A DNA stretch of 64,000 nucleotides from contig JBHGYD010000049.1 of the NCBI GenBank assembly GCA_041920415.1, positions 62,001 through 126,000 of the forward strand, read 5' to 3'. Shown piece after piece: positions 35,430-45,076 of this stretch. Source of the stretch: JBHGYD01 sp041920415. Lineage in GTDB: Bacteria > Bacillota > Bacilli > Bacillales > Anoxybacillaceae. A program made the position numbers and the translations under genes. The notes beneath the pieces were generated by a model that saw only the letters and a program-made list of their open reading frames with translations, did not search any database and was not told where the DNA came from. The stretch's first letter is position 1. Every line of letters starts with the position of its first letter.

Positions 35430-35469
35430 AAAGCTCTCCCTCTTCCTGTGTGTAGGGAGAGCTTTTCTT
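35430..35469 (+). terminator. terminator after rnpB
   Basis: AAAGCTCTCCC (35430-35440) pairs with GGGAGAGCTTTT (35455-35466). Confidence 0.85.
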
Positions 35470-35541
35470 ACTTATGAGCATATACAGGGGGTACTTCTGC
35501 AAAGAAAGAGAGAGCTTCTTTTGTGGCTATGGAGGGATGGT

Positions 35542-37248
35542 ATGGATCTTTATTATTCGAACATGTTAGGACAAACGACGTTTGTCGAAATCGCAAGCAA
35601 AGTAATACAAAATATAAATGAGGGGATTATTGTAACGGATTCAAAGGGAAATATATTATTAGCGAATCCTGCTTTCGAAGTAGTAACTGGTTATAGCGTG
35701 GAAGAGATTATCGGAAAAAACCCGAAAATTTTGCAATCTGGTTTACATAACAAGGAATTTTATAAAAACATGTGGCAAGAAATTATCAATAACGGCTTCT
35801 GGAGAGGGGAAATTTGGAATAAACGGAAAGATGGCGAATTGTTTGTAGAATGGTTGACGATAAGTTCGATAAAAGACAAAGACGAAAATATTACGAATTA
35901 TGTTGCTGTTTTCTCCGATATTACCGAGCGAAAAAGAAATATTGAACAATTAAAGATATTAGCGCATTATGATATGTTGACAGGTGTGCCCAACCGCTAT
36001 TTGTTTACCAAACGATTGGAAAGTCTTATTCAAACATCTCGTCGATATAACCAGCAATTCGCTATATTGTTTTTAGATTTAGATCGATTTAAATACATTA
36101 ATGATACATTGGGACATCAAGCTGGAGATTTATTATTGCAAAAGGTAGCTCAGCGTTTAAAGGGGATTTTACGAAAAAAAGATACCATTGCAAGAATTGG
36201 TGGGGATGAGTTCGTCATTATTCTACCTAATTTAAACCATATTCGTGAAGCGATTCAAACAGCGGAAATCATTATTGAAACGCTAAAAACTTCTTTTATT
36301 TTGAATGGTCAAGAAGTTTACATATCAACGAGTATAGGCATTAGCTTTTATCCTCATGATGGAGAAGATATTGAGACATTAATTCGCAATGCGGATCGTG
36401 CCATGTATCAAGCAAAAGCGAGTGGGAGAAATCATTTTGAACTGTATCATAGCGAATTTTACGCAAATGATAAACAAGTTTTTTTGCTGGAAAATTTGTT
36501 AAGGAAAGCGATTGTACAAAATGAATTTGAATTATACTATCAACCTCAGATTCATACACAAACAAAACACATTTACGGTGTTGAGGCTTTATTAAGGTGG
36601 AAACATCCGGAAAAGGGATTCATATCTCCTGGTGAATTTATTCCGATTGCAGAGGAGTCAGGACTGATTGTTCCCATTAGCGAATGGGTACTTATGCAAG
36701 CTTGCGAGGATTTAAAAAAGCTGCACTTACACTATCCACATTTAAAAATGAGTGTAAATATTTCAGCCATTCATTTTCAGCAGTCCGATTTTATTAAAAC
36801 GCTGCAACAAATAATTGAACGGTCAAATATTAATCCAAGGTTTCTTGAATTAGAGCTCACAGAAAGCACGATCATGCCTAATGCTTTAAAATCGATTGAA
36901 CAACTAGTCAAGTTAAAACAGCTTGGCTTGAAAATAGCGATTGATGATTTTGGTACAGGGTTTTCATCTTTAAGTTATTTGCATCGATTTCCTATTGATA
37001 TTTTAAAAATTGACCAAAGTTTTATTAAGAATTTGTCTTCTTATCAGGATGACGCGTCGATTGTAACGGCCATCATTAAGATGGGACACAACTTGCGGCT
37101 TTCCGTTGTCGCCGAGGGAGTAGAAACGGAAAAGCAGTTCAAGCTTTTGCAAAAACAGGGATGCGACTATGTGCAAGGCTATTATATTTCGAAACCGCTT
37201 CCGTTCAATGAATTACAAGAGTTTTTGCAAGAATGGACACAAGAGTAG
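35542..37248 (+). CDS. PAS-GGDEF-EAL protein, cyclic di-GMP turnover
   Basis: A 568-residue soluble protein. An N-terminal PAS domain (VIQNINEGIIVTDSKGNILLANPAFEVVTGYS, then WNKRKDGELFVEW) is followed by a diguanylate cyclase domain with intact GGDEF (220-224) and a phosphodiesterase domain with EAL (348-350), ELTES and IDDFGTGFSSLSYL. Both catalytic signatures look intact, so it may make and break cyclic di-GMP, with PAS setting the balance. The ATG at 35542 follows GGAGGGATGG; an in-frame TTG at 35521 has no site. It sits between rnpB and ypsC, where B. subtilis has no such gene. No membrane segment is seen. Confidence 0.9.
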   Translation: MDLYYSNMLGQTTFVEIASKVIQNINEGIIVTDSKGNILLANPAFEVVTGYSVEEIIGKNPKILQSGLHNKEFYKNMWQEIINNGFWRGEIWNKRKDGELFVEWLTISSIKDKDENITNYVAVFSDITERKRNIEQLKILAHYDMLTGVPNRYLFTKRLESLIQTSRRYNQQFAILFLDLDRFKYINDTLGHQAGDLLLQKVAQRLKGILRKKDTIARIGGDEFVIILPNLNHIREAIQTAEIIIETLKTSFILNGQEVYISTSIGISFYPHDGEDIETLIRNADRAMYQAKASGRNHFELYHSEFYANDKQVFLLENLLRKAIVQNEFELYYQPQIHTQTKHIYGVEALLRWKHPEKGFISPGEFIPIAEESGLIVPISEWVLMQACEDLKKLHLHYPHLKMSVNISAIHFQQSDFIKTLQQIIERSNINPRFLELELTESTIMPNALKSIEQLVKLKQLGLKIAIDDFGTGFSSLSYLHRFPIDILKIDQSFIKNLSSYQDDASIVTAIIKMGHNLRLSVVAEGVETEKQFKLLQKQGCDYVQGYYISKPLPFNELQEFLQEWTQE

Positions 37249-37258
37249 GAGGGTGTAA

Positions 37259-38398
37259 ATGAGCAAACTAACCATCATCGCCACAGCTGCGATGGGAATT
37301 GAGTCGATTGTTGCGGATGAAGTACGACGTCTCGGTTACGAATGCAAGGTGGAAAATGGAAAAGTAACATTCGAAGCAGACGAGGCAGCGATTTGCCGCG
37401 CCAACTTATGGTTGCGTACCGCTGATCGCGTCAAATTGAAAATAGGCGAATTTAAAGCGACCACGTTTGAAGAGTTATTTGAACAAACAAAAGCGCTTCC
37501 TTGGGCCGATTATATTCCGGTTGATGCTGAGTTTCCGGTGATTGGAAAATCGGTAAAATCGCAATTATTTAGCGTTTCGGACTGTCAAGCGATTGTGAAA
37601 AAAGCGGTTGTTGAAAGTTTAAAGCAACATTACCGCGTGTCATGGTTTGAAGAAACGGGTCCTCTCTATCGTATCGAAGTAGCGTTACATAAAGACATCG
37701 CCACATTAACAATCGACACAAGCGGGACCGGTCTTCATAAGCGCGGCTACCGCGTTTCGCAAGGCGAAGCACCGCTAAAAGAAACGTTAGCGGCGGCGCT
37801 CATCCAGTTAACCAATTGGACGCCCGATCGGCCGTTTGTCGATCCGTTTTGCGGGTCGGGAACGATTCCGATTGAAGCTGCGCTCATTGGACAAAACATC
37901 GCTCCAGGGTTTAATCGCGATTTCGTTTCGGAGCAGTGGGATTGGATTGGAAAGCGAACGTGGGAACAAGCGCGCCAAGAAGTCGAAGATTTAGCGAATT
38001 ACGACCAGCCACTTGACATTTATGGTTTCGATATCGATCATCGCATGGTTCAAATCGCAAAAGAAAATGCGTTAGAAGCTGGATTAGGCGACTTAATTAC
38101 GTTTAAACAAATGCAAGTAAAAGATTTTACTTCGAAAAAACAATATGGGGTCATCGTTGGCAACCCGCCGTACGGAGAACGGCTCGGCGAGCGAAAAGAA
38201 GTCGAAAAGATGTATGAAGAGATGGGAAAAACATTCGCTAACTTAGACACATGGTCGATTTACATTTTAACAGCGCATAAAGAGTTTGAGAAATATTACG
38301 GCAAATCTGCGACAAAACGCCGCAAACTGTTTAACGGCTTTATCGAAACGCATTACTATCAGTACTGGGGACCGCGGCCTCCAAAGAATGAGAATTGA
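37259..38398 (+). CDS. ypsC: THUMP-domain RNA methyltransferase (YpsC/RlmL-like)
   Basis: A 379-residue rRNA guanine-N2 methyltransferase. An N-terminal ferredoxin-like and THUMP region (ATAAMGIESIVADEVRRLGYE; RVSWFEETGPLYRIEVALHKDIATLTIDTSG) binds RNA. The Rossmann domain has FVDPFCGSGTIPIEAALIG and the target-base motif NPPYGERLG (N-P-P-Y). YpsC is the Bacillus counterpart of the N-terminal half of E. coli RlmL, which modifies 23S rRNA G2445. The ATG lies 10 bp behind the previous stop with AGGAGGG. Confidence 0.9.
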   Translation: MSKLTIIATAAMGIESIVADEVRRLGYECKVENGKVTFEADEAAICRANLWLRTADRVKLKIGEFKATTFEELFEQTKALPWADYIPVDAEFPVIGKSVKSQLFSVSDCQAIVKKAVVESLKQHYRVSWFEETGPLYRIEVALHKDIATLTIDTSGTGLHKRGYRVSQGEAPLKETLAAALIQLTNWTPDRPFVDPFCGSGTIPIEAALIGQNIAPGFNRDFVSEQWDWIGKRTWEQARQEVEDLANYDQPLDIYGFDIDHRMVQIAKENALEAGLGDLITFKQMQVKDFTSKKQYGVIVGNPPYGERLGERKEVEKMYEEMGKTFANLDTWSIYILTAHKEFEKYYGKSATKRRKLFNGFIETHYYQYWGPRPPKNEN

Positions 38399-38402
38399 CT
38401 AT

Positions 38403-38442
38403 CAGCCACACTTTCTTCAAATGAAGAGAAGTGTGGCTTTTT
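38403..38442 (+). terminator. terminator after ypsC
   Basis: AGCCACACTT and AAGTGTGGCT, extended by TCTTC/GAAGA, form a long stem followed by TTTTTG. Confidence 0.8.
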
Positions 38443-38536
38443 GATTTGATGCGTAAAAGGGAAGAATAATTTTTCTAATTCCCGCATACAATATGAATAT
38501 TGTCAAGGAATGATTTTCATACAGAGGTGATTCACG

Positions 38537-38707
38537 ATGAGACAGCCGTCTATGGATTTACTAAAAATTTCACAAGCGCTCGATAATACGTACACTCTCT
38601 TACAACAGCACGATGTCGAAATCGAAGGACTGGAACGAATCGAAGTTGCCAAAGACACATGGAAACAGGCCTTTACATACGTATTATCGAGCACATTAAG
38701 AGTGTAA
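38537..38707 (+). CDS. small protein in the yptA position
   Basis: A 56-residue ORF, MRQPSMDLLKISQALDNTYTLLQQHDVEIEGLERIE..., mostly helical and soluble. GAGGTG stands at good distance before the ATG. It occupies the place of B. subtilis yptA (a small unknown protein) between ypsC and ypvA; homology was not tested, so no symbol is given. Confidence 0.6.
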   Translation: MRQPSMDLLKISQALDNTYTLLQQHDVEIEGLERIEVAKDTWKQAFTYVLSSTLRV

Positions 38708-38814
38708 TCATTAGTTGCGCTACGGCTTGTTGTGTGAAAAACCTCATTGACTTCTGTCGCAATATAGATGATAATAATAGTTTGTTACTGTTATTATTTT
38801 GGAGGGTTTCAACG

Positions 38815-40752
38815 ATGAGCCGTGAACGTTATCCTTTTACGTTAGAGAAAAACGAGAACTTTTTTGATAAATTAGGCGAATGGATTGGCGATGTTTTTTA
38901 CGATATTTTACCAGAAGCAGGGTTCGAATTACGTGATGAGCAAGTGTATATGGCGTTTCAGCTCGAGCGCGCCTTTAAAGAAAAAAAGGTGATGTTTGCG
39001 GAAGCGGGAGTAGGAACTGGGAAAACGATTGTGTATTTGCTGTATGCAATTTGTTATGCCCGTTATACAGGCAAACCAGCAATTATTGCCTGCGCAGATG
39101 AAACGTTAATCGAGCAGCTAGTGAAAAAAGAAGGCGATATTGCGAAACTTTCGCAAGTATTAGATTTACATATTGATGTGCGCCTCGCGAAATCTCAAGA
39201 TCAATACTTATGCTTAAATAAGCTTGATCAAGCGTTAATGGATGAGGATGATGGCGAGCTTTATGAACAAATCTTCGACGAACTTCCTGGCTTTGTGCAT
39301 GACAATAAAACATTACAAGCGTTCTATCATTACGGTGACCGAAAAGAATACGCTCATTTAAGCGATGAGCAGTGGAAAAAAATCGCCTGGGATCCGTTTC
39401 AAGACTGCTTTACGTGTGAAAAACGACATCGTTGTGGACAAACATTATCGCGTGAACATTATCGGAAAGCGGCTGATTTAATTGTTTGTTCACACGATTT
39501 TTATATGGAACACGTCTGGACGTATGAAGCGCGTAAACGGGAAGGACAGCTCCCGCTTTTACCAGAAGCGAGCTGCGTCGTGTTTGACGAGGGACATTTA
39601 TTAGAATTTGCGGCGCAAAAAGCGTTGACATATCGCATGAAAGAAACAACATTGGAAATGTTATTAACTCGGTTGTTAGAAAACGATATTCGAGAGGAAC
39701 TCGCGTATTTAATTGAAGAAACGTTACAAGTGAGCGATCGTTTTTTTACAGAACTTTTGGACTGTTCGACGGAAATCGTTGGCTCCAACCGTCAAGAAAT
39801 TACGTTTTCACCTCAACTCGTCCATCTAGCGAAACAGTTACATGAAAAAATCGGTGAGATTGGCAACGAGCTTGTCTTCGAAAGTGAAACGTACACGATT
39901 GACCATTATCAGTTAAATATTGTCGATGAATATTTAGACCAAATTGAACATTCATTGCATCTTTTCATTCATAACCGCGAAGCGATCACATGGCTTGAAG
40001 CATCGAACGAAGGAAACACGCTTGTCATTATGCCGCGCACCGTACAAGAGGTATTACGTGAAAAAGTATTTAGCAAGCGAATGCCGTTTATTTTTTCATC
40101 AGCGACATTATCGAATCGCAAATCATTTGAATATATCGCAGCAAGTCTAGGAATTGATGAGTATTTATCGTTTAGTGTCGATTCGCCATTTGACTATGAT
40201 GAGCAAATGACGATTTATATGCCAACGTTTCAAAACGATGAAACGTTATTTATGCAGAAGTATGATTATGCATTGCGAAAAATAAGAGAAACGCAAGGTC
40301 GGGCGCTTGTTTTATTCCCATCGAGACAAGAATTGCAGCAATTCAAAGAAATTGCTTCTAAAGAGCATGAATTTTCCTTTTTATTTGAAGGGGACCGCGA
40401 AATTAGCGAGTTAGTCGCTACGTTCCAAACGGAAGAAGAAACGATTTTATGTGCCGAACATTTATGGGAAGGATTAGATATTCCTGGTCCATCCTTATCG
40501 AATGTGATCATTTGGTCGCTTCCATATCCACCAAACGATCCGGTGTTTCAAGCGAAGCGAAAAGCGTACGACAATCCGTTTTGGGAAGTTGACGTTCCAT
40601 ATATGTTATTGCGTTTGCGTCAAGGGGTTGGACGCCTCATTCGCACTCATGAAGACCGCGGAATTGTTTCGATTTTTGTGACGAATGATGAAAACGAAAA
40701 GGTCATTGAAGCCGTAAAGGGCGTATTGCCGACACATGTAAGGGAAGAATAA
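38815..40752 (+). CDS. ypvA: XPD/DinG-like ATP-dependent helicase YpvA
   Basis: A 645-residue superfamily 2 helicase of the DinG/XPD kind. The Walker A motif is G65-VGTGKT, and the Walker B box is D258-E-G-H in place of DEAH. Between them lie CLNKL, DPFQDCFTC and RHRCG, four cysteines spaced as for a 4Fe-4S cluster that XPD-like helicases need. Motif VI is RLRQGVGRLIR. The frame is open from 38659, but ATG 38815 follows GGAGGG. Order ypsC-yptA-ypvA-ypwA matches B. subtilis. Probable role: DNA repair or replication; not defined. Confidence 0.88.
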   Translation: MSRERYPFTLEKNENFFDKLGEWIGDVFYDILPEAGFELRDEQVYMAFQLERAFKEKKVMFAEAGVGTGKTIVYLLYAICYARYTGKPAIIACADETLIEQLVKKEGDIAKLSQVLDLHIDVRLAKSQDQYLCLNKLDQALMDEDDGELYEQIFDELPGFVHDNKTLQAFYHYGDRKEYAHLSDEQWKKIAWDPFQDCFTCEKRHRCGQTLSREHYRKAADLIVCSHDFYMEHVWTYEARKREGQLPLLPEASCVVFDEGHLLEFAAQKALTYRMKETTLEMLLTRLLENDIREELAYLIEETLQVSDRFFTELLDCSTEIVGSNRQEITFSPQLVHLAKQLHEKIGEIGNELVFESETYTIDHYQLNIVDEYLDQIEHSLHLFIHNREAITWLEASNEGNTLVIMPRTVQEVLREKVFSKRMPFIFSSATLSNRKSFEYIAASLGIDEYLSFSVDSPFDYDEQMTIYMPTFQNDETLFMQKYDYALRKIRETQGRALVLFPSRQELQQFKEIASKEHEFSFLFEGDREISELVATFQTEEETILCAEHLWEGLDIPGPSLSNVIIWSLPYPPNDPVFQAKRKAYDNPFWEVDVPYMLLRLRQGVGRLIRTHEDRGIVSIFVTNDENEKVIEAVKGVLPTHVREE

Positions 40753-40842
40753 TTTCTTCCCTATTTTTGTTGTGAAAAAAGAGGAGATTCGCTCTTTGGA
40801 TGGAATTATATATTTGCGAGCAAAGCGATGGGAGGGACTACC

Positions 40843-42351
40843 TTGTTAAAAGATACCGAACAACAATTTTTAAACTATGTCAAAAAAATGATGAGTTACA
40901 ATGAAGCGATTCAACTGATGTATTGGGATATGCGAACAGGAGCGCCGAAAAAAGGAATCGAGCAACGTTCCGAAGTGATCGGCATTCTTTCTCAAGAAGT
41001 GTTTAAAATGTCGACATCGGAAGAAATGGCGGCCTATATTGCGAAACTTTCGCCAAACGATGTTCAAGCACAATTATCCGAAGTCGCTCGCTATACATTA
41101 GCCGAATGTAAAAAAGAATATGAACGAAACAAAAAAATTCCGGCGGAAGAATATAAAGAGTATGTCGTGTTGCAATCGAAAGCGGAAAGCGTGTGGGAAG
41201 AGGCGAAGGCGACGTCGGATTTTGCGATGTTTCGCCCATACTTAGAGAAACTCGTTGAATATAATAAAAAATTTATTGAGTATTGGGGCTATAACGGCAA
41301 TCCGTATAATACGTTGTTAGACTTATATGAACCAGGAGTAACCGTTGATCTATTAGATGAGGTATTTACGAAATTGCGAGAGCGCATCGTTCCGCTCGTT
41401 CAAGCGGTCGTGTCTTCCCCACATCAACCAAAAACGTCATTTTTATTTCACCCGTTTCCAAAAGAGAAGCAGCGGGCGTTTAGCTTGGAATTGTTGCGCG
41501 AACTCGGCTATGATTTTTCAGCAGGGCGCTTAGATGAAACGGTTCATCCGTTTGCGATTGGGTTAAATCCGAACGATGTCCGCATTACAACCAAATACGA
41601 TGAGCGCGATTTTCGAACGGCCGTGTTTGGGACGATTCATGAATGCGGTCACGCTTTGTATGAACAGCATATTTCCGAAGAGCTCATCGGCACTCCGTTA
41701 TGTACGGGAACATCGATGGGGATTCATGAATCACAGTCTTTATTTTACGAAAATTTCATCGGTCGTCATTATTCGTATTGGAAACGAAATTATCCATTAT
41801 TACAACAATACGCTCGAGAACAGTTTGCGAATGTTTCTCTTGATGAGTTTTATCGTGCGATTAATGAAGCGAAACCGTCTCTCATTCGCATTGAGGCCGA
41901 TGAATTAACATATCCGTTACATATTATGATCCGTTATGAAATTGAAAAAGGGTTATTTAATGGGACGATGGACGTCAAAGATTTACCAGATATTTGGAAT
42001 GATAAATACGAAGAATATCTTGGCATTCGTCCAGACAATGACGCGGTTGGCGTACTGCAGGATGTTCATTGGTCGGGAGGAAGCTTCGGCTATTTCCCTT
42101 CATATGCGCTTGGCTATATGTATGCGGCGCAATTCAAAAATGCGATGCTAAAGGACATTCCACACTTTGACGAGTTGTTAGAAAAAGGGGAACTTCTCCC
42201 GATACGTGAATGGCTAACGACCAAAGTACATCGCTTTGGAAAAATGAAAAAGCCGCTTGACATTTTGCAAGAAGCGACGGGAGAAGGATTAAATGCGGAC
42301 TATTTAATTCGCTATTTAGAAGAAAAGTATAAAGCGATTTACCAACTATAA
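40843..42351 (+). CDS. ypwA: carboxypeptidase Taq, M32 family (YpwA)
   Basis: A 502-residue zinc metallocarboxypeptidase. The N-terminal YNEAIQLMYWDMRTGAPKKG is a family block. The zinc site is H266-E-C-G-H in GTIHECGHALYEQ (family H-E-x-x-H), with the third ligand in the ESQSLFYENFIG segment about 30 residues later, then RIEADELTYPLHIMIRYEIEK. Members, first seen in Thermus aquaticus, cut C-terminal residues broadly. The upstream ATG at 40828 is part of the GGGAGGG region, so TTG 40843 is the better start and gives the length of B. subtilis YpwA (501). Confidence 0.9.
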   Translation: MLKDTEQQFLNYVKKMMSYNEAIQLMYWDMRTGAPKKGIEQRSEVIGILSQEVFKMSTSEEMAAYIAKLSPNDVQAQLSEVARYTLAECKKEYERNKKIPAEEYKEYVVLQSKAESVWEEAKATSDFAMFRPYLEKLVEYNKKFIEYWGYNGNPYNTLLDLYEPGVTVDLLDEVFTKLRERIVPLVQAVVSSPHQPKTSFLFHPFPKEKQRAFSLELLRELGYDFSAGRLDETVHPFAIGLNPNDVRITTKYDERDFRTAVFGTIHECGHALYEQHISEELIGTPLCTGTSMGIHESQSLFYENFIGRHYSYWKRNYPLLQQYAREQFANVSLDEFYRAINEAKPSLIRIEADELTYPLHIMIRYEIEKGLFNGTMDVKDLPDIWNDKYEEYLGIRPDNDAVGVLQDVHWSGGSFGYFPSYALGYMYAAQFKNAMLKDIPHFDELLEKGELLPIREWLTTKVHRFGKMKKPLDILQEATGEGLNADYLIRYLEEKYKAIYQL

Positions 42352-42353
42352 TC

Positions 42354-42386
42354 AAAATCCCCTCCTTGTTGAAGGAGGGGATTTGA
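42354..42386. terminator. bidirectional terminator between ypwA and the oxidase operon
   Basis: AAATCCCCTCC and GGAGGGGATTT pair around TTGTTGAA, flanked by T-rich sequence on both strands. Confidence 0.85.
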
Positions 42387-42387
42387 T

Positions 42388-44034
42388 TTACCATAGTTTA
42401 TATCCTTTGGAACCCGGAGGCGCGTTTTGAATCATATCGATAAACGGAATCGTGTAAGCAATTAAAATAAGTACGACAGTAATACCGAGCCAAAGTTTCC
42501 AGTTTTCGAATACAAGCGGTGTACGTTCCGCTGCTTCAGCAACTTCGCCAATAGGGAATTCCGTTTCTCCTTTTGGCGCAAAGAACGCTAAGTTTGTCAC
42601 AATCACAAGTACTAAAATAATGCCAATAAACAAAATCGTTCCGCCGACTGCTTGAGCGATTTGGTATGGAATCCACTCTAACGCTTGTGGTGAGTTACCG
42701 TATGTTGAGAACGCTGAACGACGTGGTGCGCCAAGCAGACCTGCAAAGTGCATGGAACCAGACATGAAGCACATACCGATTGCCCATACAATGGCTTGGA
42801 TAATCGCTAAACGGTTCATCGCTTTTGTCATCACGCGTCCGCTTAAGTGCGGAATGAGCCAATATGCTGCGCCGAAGAAAGTGAGCACAACCGCTGTTGC
42901 TACTGTTAAGTGGAAGTGCCCTGTAACCCAAATCGTATTATGCACGACTTGGTCCATTTGATGAGAAGCGTTTACAATTCCGCCTGCACCGGCAGGAATA
43001 AAGAATACCATTCCGACAAACGGTGCGAAGAAACGCGCATCTCCCCAAGGCAGTTTACGCAACCATCCGAAAAGTCCAGTAGCTCCTTTTGAACGACCAT
43101 ACATTTCAAAAGTTGCAAACATCGAGAAAGCGGTCATTAAAGATGGAATTACAACCATAAACGTGAAGACAACTTGTACATATTTCCAAAATGGTTCAAT
43201 TCCTGGCTCCAATAATTGATGGTGGAATCCGACCGGAATAGAGAAAATCAAGAATAAAATGAACGATAAACGAGCTAATGAATCAGAGAAAATTTTTCCA
43301 CCTATGACTTTTGGAATGACCACATACCAAACCATATAAGCAGGTAGTAACCAGAAATAAACAAGTGGATGTCCAAAATACCAGAATAATGTTCGGCTCA
43401 CTAATATATTAATTCGATCGACAAGACCTAAAGACCAAGGTAATAATTGAATAAGAACAGTTGCCGCAACGCCTAATGTGCAGACGAGCCATAAAACCAT
43501 GTTCACGACAGCCATAAAGGTGAGAAGAGGGCTTACTTGGCCTGGATGTTCTTTTCTCCAACGTATGTAGTGCGCGAACATCGCAAAGCCGCTAATCCAG
43601 CTTCCAACCACGACGAGTGTTAGACCAAGATAAAAGCCAGGATGTGCTTGTAAAGGTGCATAAAATGTGTAAAGGACAGAAGCTTGACCAATTAAAATGA
43701 AGAAAGCGGTCGTTGCTGTACCAATCGTCATTGTCCAAAAGCCAATCCAGCTCCAAAAACGAACGCGGTCCGAAAACGTACCGGCTGTTCGGCTTACTGC
43801 CGCAAGTTGAAAGCCGATGATAAAGAACGTTGTTAACACAAGTCCGAGTAACACACCGTGAGTCGTTAAAATCGTATAATAACTAATGCCAGACGGGAGC
43901 GTAAACTTTCCAGAACGCACTAATGTTTGTAATAAACCAGCTAATCCCCCTAAGCCTAACGCGATAAATGCGACGTAAATATGCGCCAACGCTAATTTCG
44001 CATCGCGACGGTCCACTTTCACTGTTTCATTCAT
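42388..44034 (-). CDS. cbaA: ba3-type haem-copper oxidase subunit I
   Basis: A 548-residue polytopic protein (about 13 helices), the catalytic subunit of a B-family terminal oxidase that reduces oxygen to water and pumps protons. Haem ligands are His59 (ILTTHG) and the pair His373/His375 (TGHFHLTVA). The copper site is His222 and cross-linked Tyr226 in GHPLVYFWLLPAY, with His271-His272. The proline-rich, glutamate-poor helix VI fits the ba3/B type rather than A-type (CtaD). It overlaps the subunit II gene by 4 bp. In aerobic thermophiles such oxidases serve at low oxygen. Confidence 0.92.
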   Translation of the reverse strand: MNETVKVDRRDAKLALAHIYVAFIALGLGGLAGLLQTLVRSGKFTLPSGISYYTILTTHGVLLGLVLTTFFIIGFQLAAVSRTAGTFSDRVRFWSWIGFWTMTIGTATTAFFILIGQASVLYTFYAPLQAHPGFYLGLTLVVVGSWISGFAMFAHYIRWRKEHPGQVSPLLTFMAVVNMVLWLVCTLGVAATVLIQLLPWSLGLVDRINILVSRTLFWYFGHPLVYFWLLPAYMVWYVVIPKVIGGKIFSDSLARLSFILFLIFSIPVGFHHQLLEPGIEPFWKYVQVVFTFMVVIPSLMTAFSMFATFEMYGRSKGATGLFGWLRKLPWGDARFFAPFVGMVFFIPAGAGGIVNASHQMDQVVHNTIWVTGHFHLTVATAVVLTFFGAAYWLIPHLSGRVMTKAMNRLAIIQAIVWAIGMCFMSGSMHFAGLLGAPRRSAFSTYGNSPQALEWIPYQIAQAVGGTILFIGIILVLVIVTNLAFFAPKGETEFPIGEVAEAAERTPLVFENWKLWLGITVVLILIAYTIPFIDMIQNAPPGSKGYKLW

Positions 44035-44507
44035 TGTTTATCCACCACCTTAATTCTTCCCGTCATCATATGGTGACCGGCACCGCAATATTCGTTACAT
44101 AAAATCGTGTATTCCCCTGTTTTGTTAAATGTTTTTGTGAAAGAGTTCACATATCCAGGTTCAACCATCATGTTAATATTCGTACCTGCTACTTCAAAAC
44201 CGTGAATCACGTCTTTTGTTGTGATGTTAATGGTCACTTTTGCTCCTTTTGGAATTTCAATTTGATTTGGTGTATAAGAAAACGCAGAAGCGACAATGTT
44301 TAATTGATATTCGTTATCTCCGGTTTTCACTAAACCTGGTTTGTTAAATGGAGGAGTTTGATCTACTTTTTCAGGGTCGATCGTTGTTAAGCAGCTCGGT
44401 GGTTGATTACCTTGGGCAAACGCACTTACACCGACAACCGTCAAAAATACAAATAAACAGCCGATTCCGAAAATTAACCAAATCTTTTCATACTTGTGTA
44501 TGCGCAT
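44031..44507 (-). CDS. cbaB: ba3-type oxidase subunit II, CuA protein
   Basis: A 158-residue protein with one N-terminal helix and an external cupredoxin domain. The CuA ligands are His102 (IHGFEV), Cys137, Cys141, His145 and Met148 in CNEYCGAGHHMMTG. It takes electrons from cytochrome c and passes them to subunit I. A short single-helix subunit II like this is typical of ba3-type enzymes. The gene lies between the small subunit and cbaA, overlapping the latter. Confidence 0.93.
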   Translation of the reverse strand: MRIHKYEKIWLIFGIGCLFVFLTVVGVSAFAQGNQPPSCLTTIDPEKVDQTPPFNKPGLVKTGDNEYQLNIVASAFSYTPNQIEIPKGAKVTINITTKDVIHGFEVAGTNINMMVEPGYVNSFTKTFNKTGEYTILCNEYCGAGHHMMTGRIKVVDKQ

Positions 44508-44529
44508 ATCGTCTTCTCTCTCCTTTCTT

Positions 44530-44685
44530 TCATAGACGTTCTAAAAATAGAAAATATACGCTAACCCACGTGAAAATAAGGAAAAACCCTAATAAAAAAA
44601 CTGAGGCAAGAGTCCCTTTTAAGGAAGTTTTTTCTTCTGCCGTTTTTACTTTTGTTTTTGGATTACTAAGTTGTGTGTTCGCCAT
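44530..44685 (-). CDS. cytochrome c oxidase subunit IIA, small helix protein
   Basis: A 51-residue single-helix protein: basic N-terminus (MANTQLSNPKTKVKTAEEKTS...) and the helix LASVFLLGFFLIFTWVSVYFLF. This fits subunit IIa of ba3 oxidases, which supplies the helix missing from their short subunit II. AAGGAGGG lies about 8 bases before the ATG. It is the first gene of the operon subunit IIA-cbaB-cbaA. Confidence 0.8.
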   Translation of the reverse strand: MANTQLSNPKTKVKTAEEKTSLKGTLASVFLLGFFLIFTWVSVYFLFLERL

Positions 44686-45046
44686 CCTCCCATCCCTCCT
44701 TTCTTTCATCCTCCAAACTAACTTATGATTACAATTTCATAATACAAAACAAATGGTAAATTTGTAGGTGTATTTCACCATTTCACAAATTGTTCATTAC
44801 TTACTTTATCACTATAGTAATAGTAAGAAATTGATACGACAGTGATTTTTGTCACATGAGGTTGTTAAAATTTGTGAAAATATTGTGAACATCCACCTAG
44901 GATAAAAATGGTTCATCATCGCCGCACACATTTTATACAGATCTGTTTCATGGTTAAAAGATTTATAAACGAACGTTTATTTTATTTATTATTTGATTGT
45001 TCGTGTTTTTGTGTAAAAATCTCTTCCCAAATCGGAAAAAACGTGC
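44686..45046. promoter_or_regulatory. intergenic control region, oxidase operon and xpt
   Basis: An AT-rich, 360-bp gap between divergent operons. It must hold the oxidase promoter (minus strand) and the xpt promoter and PurR site (plus strand). Nothing else was recognised in 44690-44960. Confidence 0.4.
44966..45007 (+). promoter_or_regulatory. inverted PurR boxes upstream of xpt
   Basis: AAACGAACGTTT (centre CGAAC at 44970-44974) and the reverse TTGTTCGTG (GTTCG at 44999-45003) lie 24 bp apart. This is close to the paired inverted PurBoxes of B. subtilis (AWWWCCGAACWWT with about 16-17 bp between). PurR represses xpt-pbuX there when purines are abundant. Confidence 0.6.
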
Positions 45047-45052
45047 TATACT
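45047..45052 (+). promoter_or_regulatory. -10 element of xpt-pbuX
   Basis: TATACT at 45047-45052 with a weak TTCCCA (45024-45029) 17 bp upstream, 25 bp before the riboswitch. Confidence 0.5.
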
Positions 45053-45076
45053 GCTAATAACTTCATGATGCTGACT

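Noticed and set aside
38659..38814. Longer ypvA start at 38659
   Set aside because: It overlaps the small yptA-position ORF and lacks a binding site; ATG 38815 follows GGAGGG.
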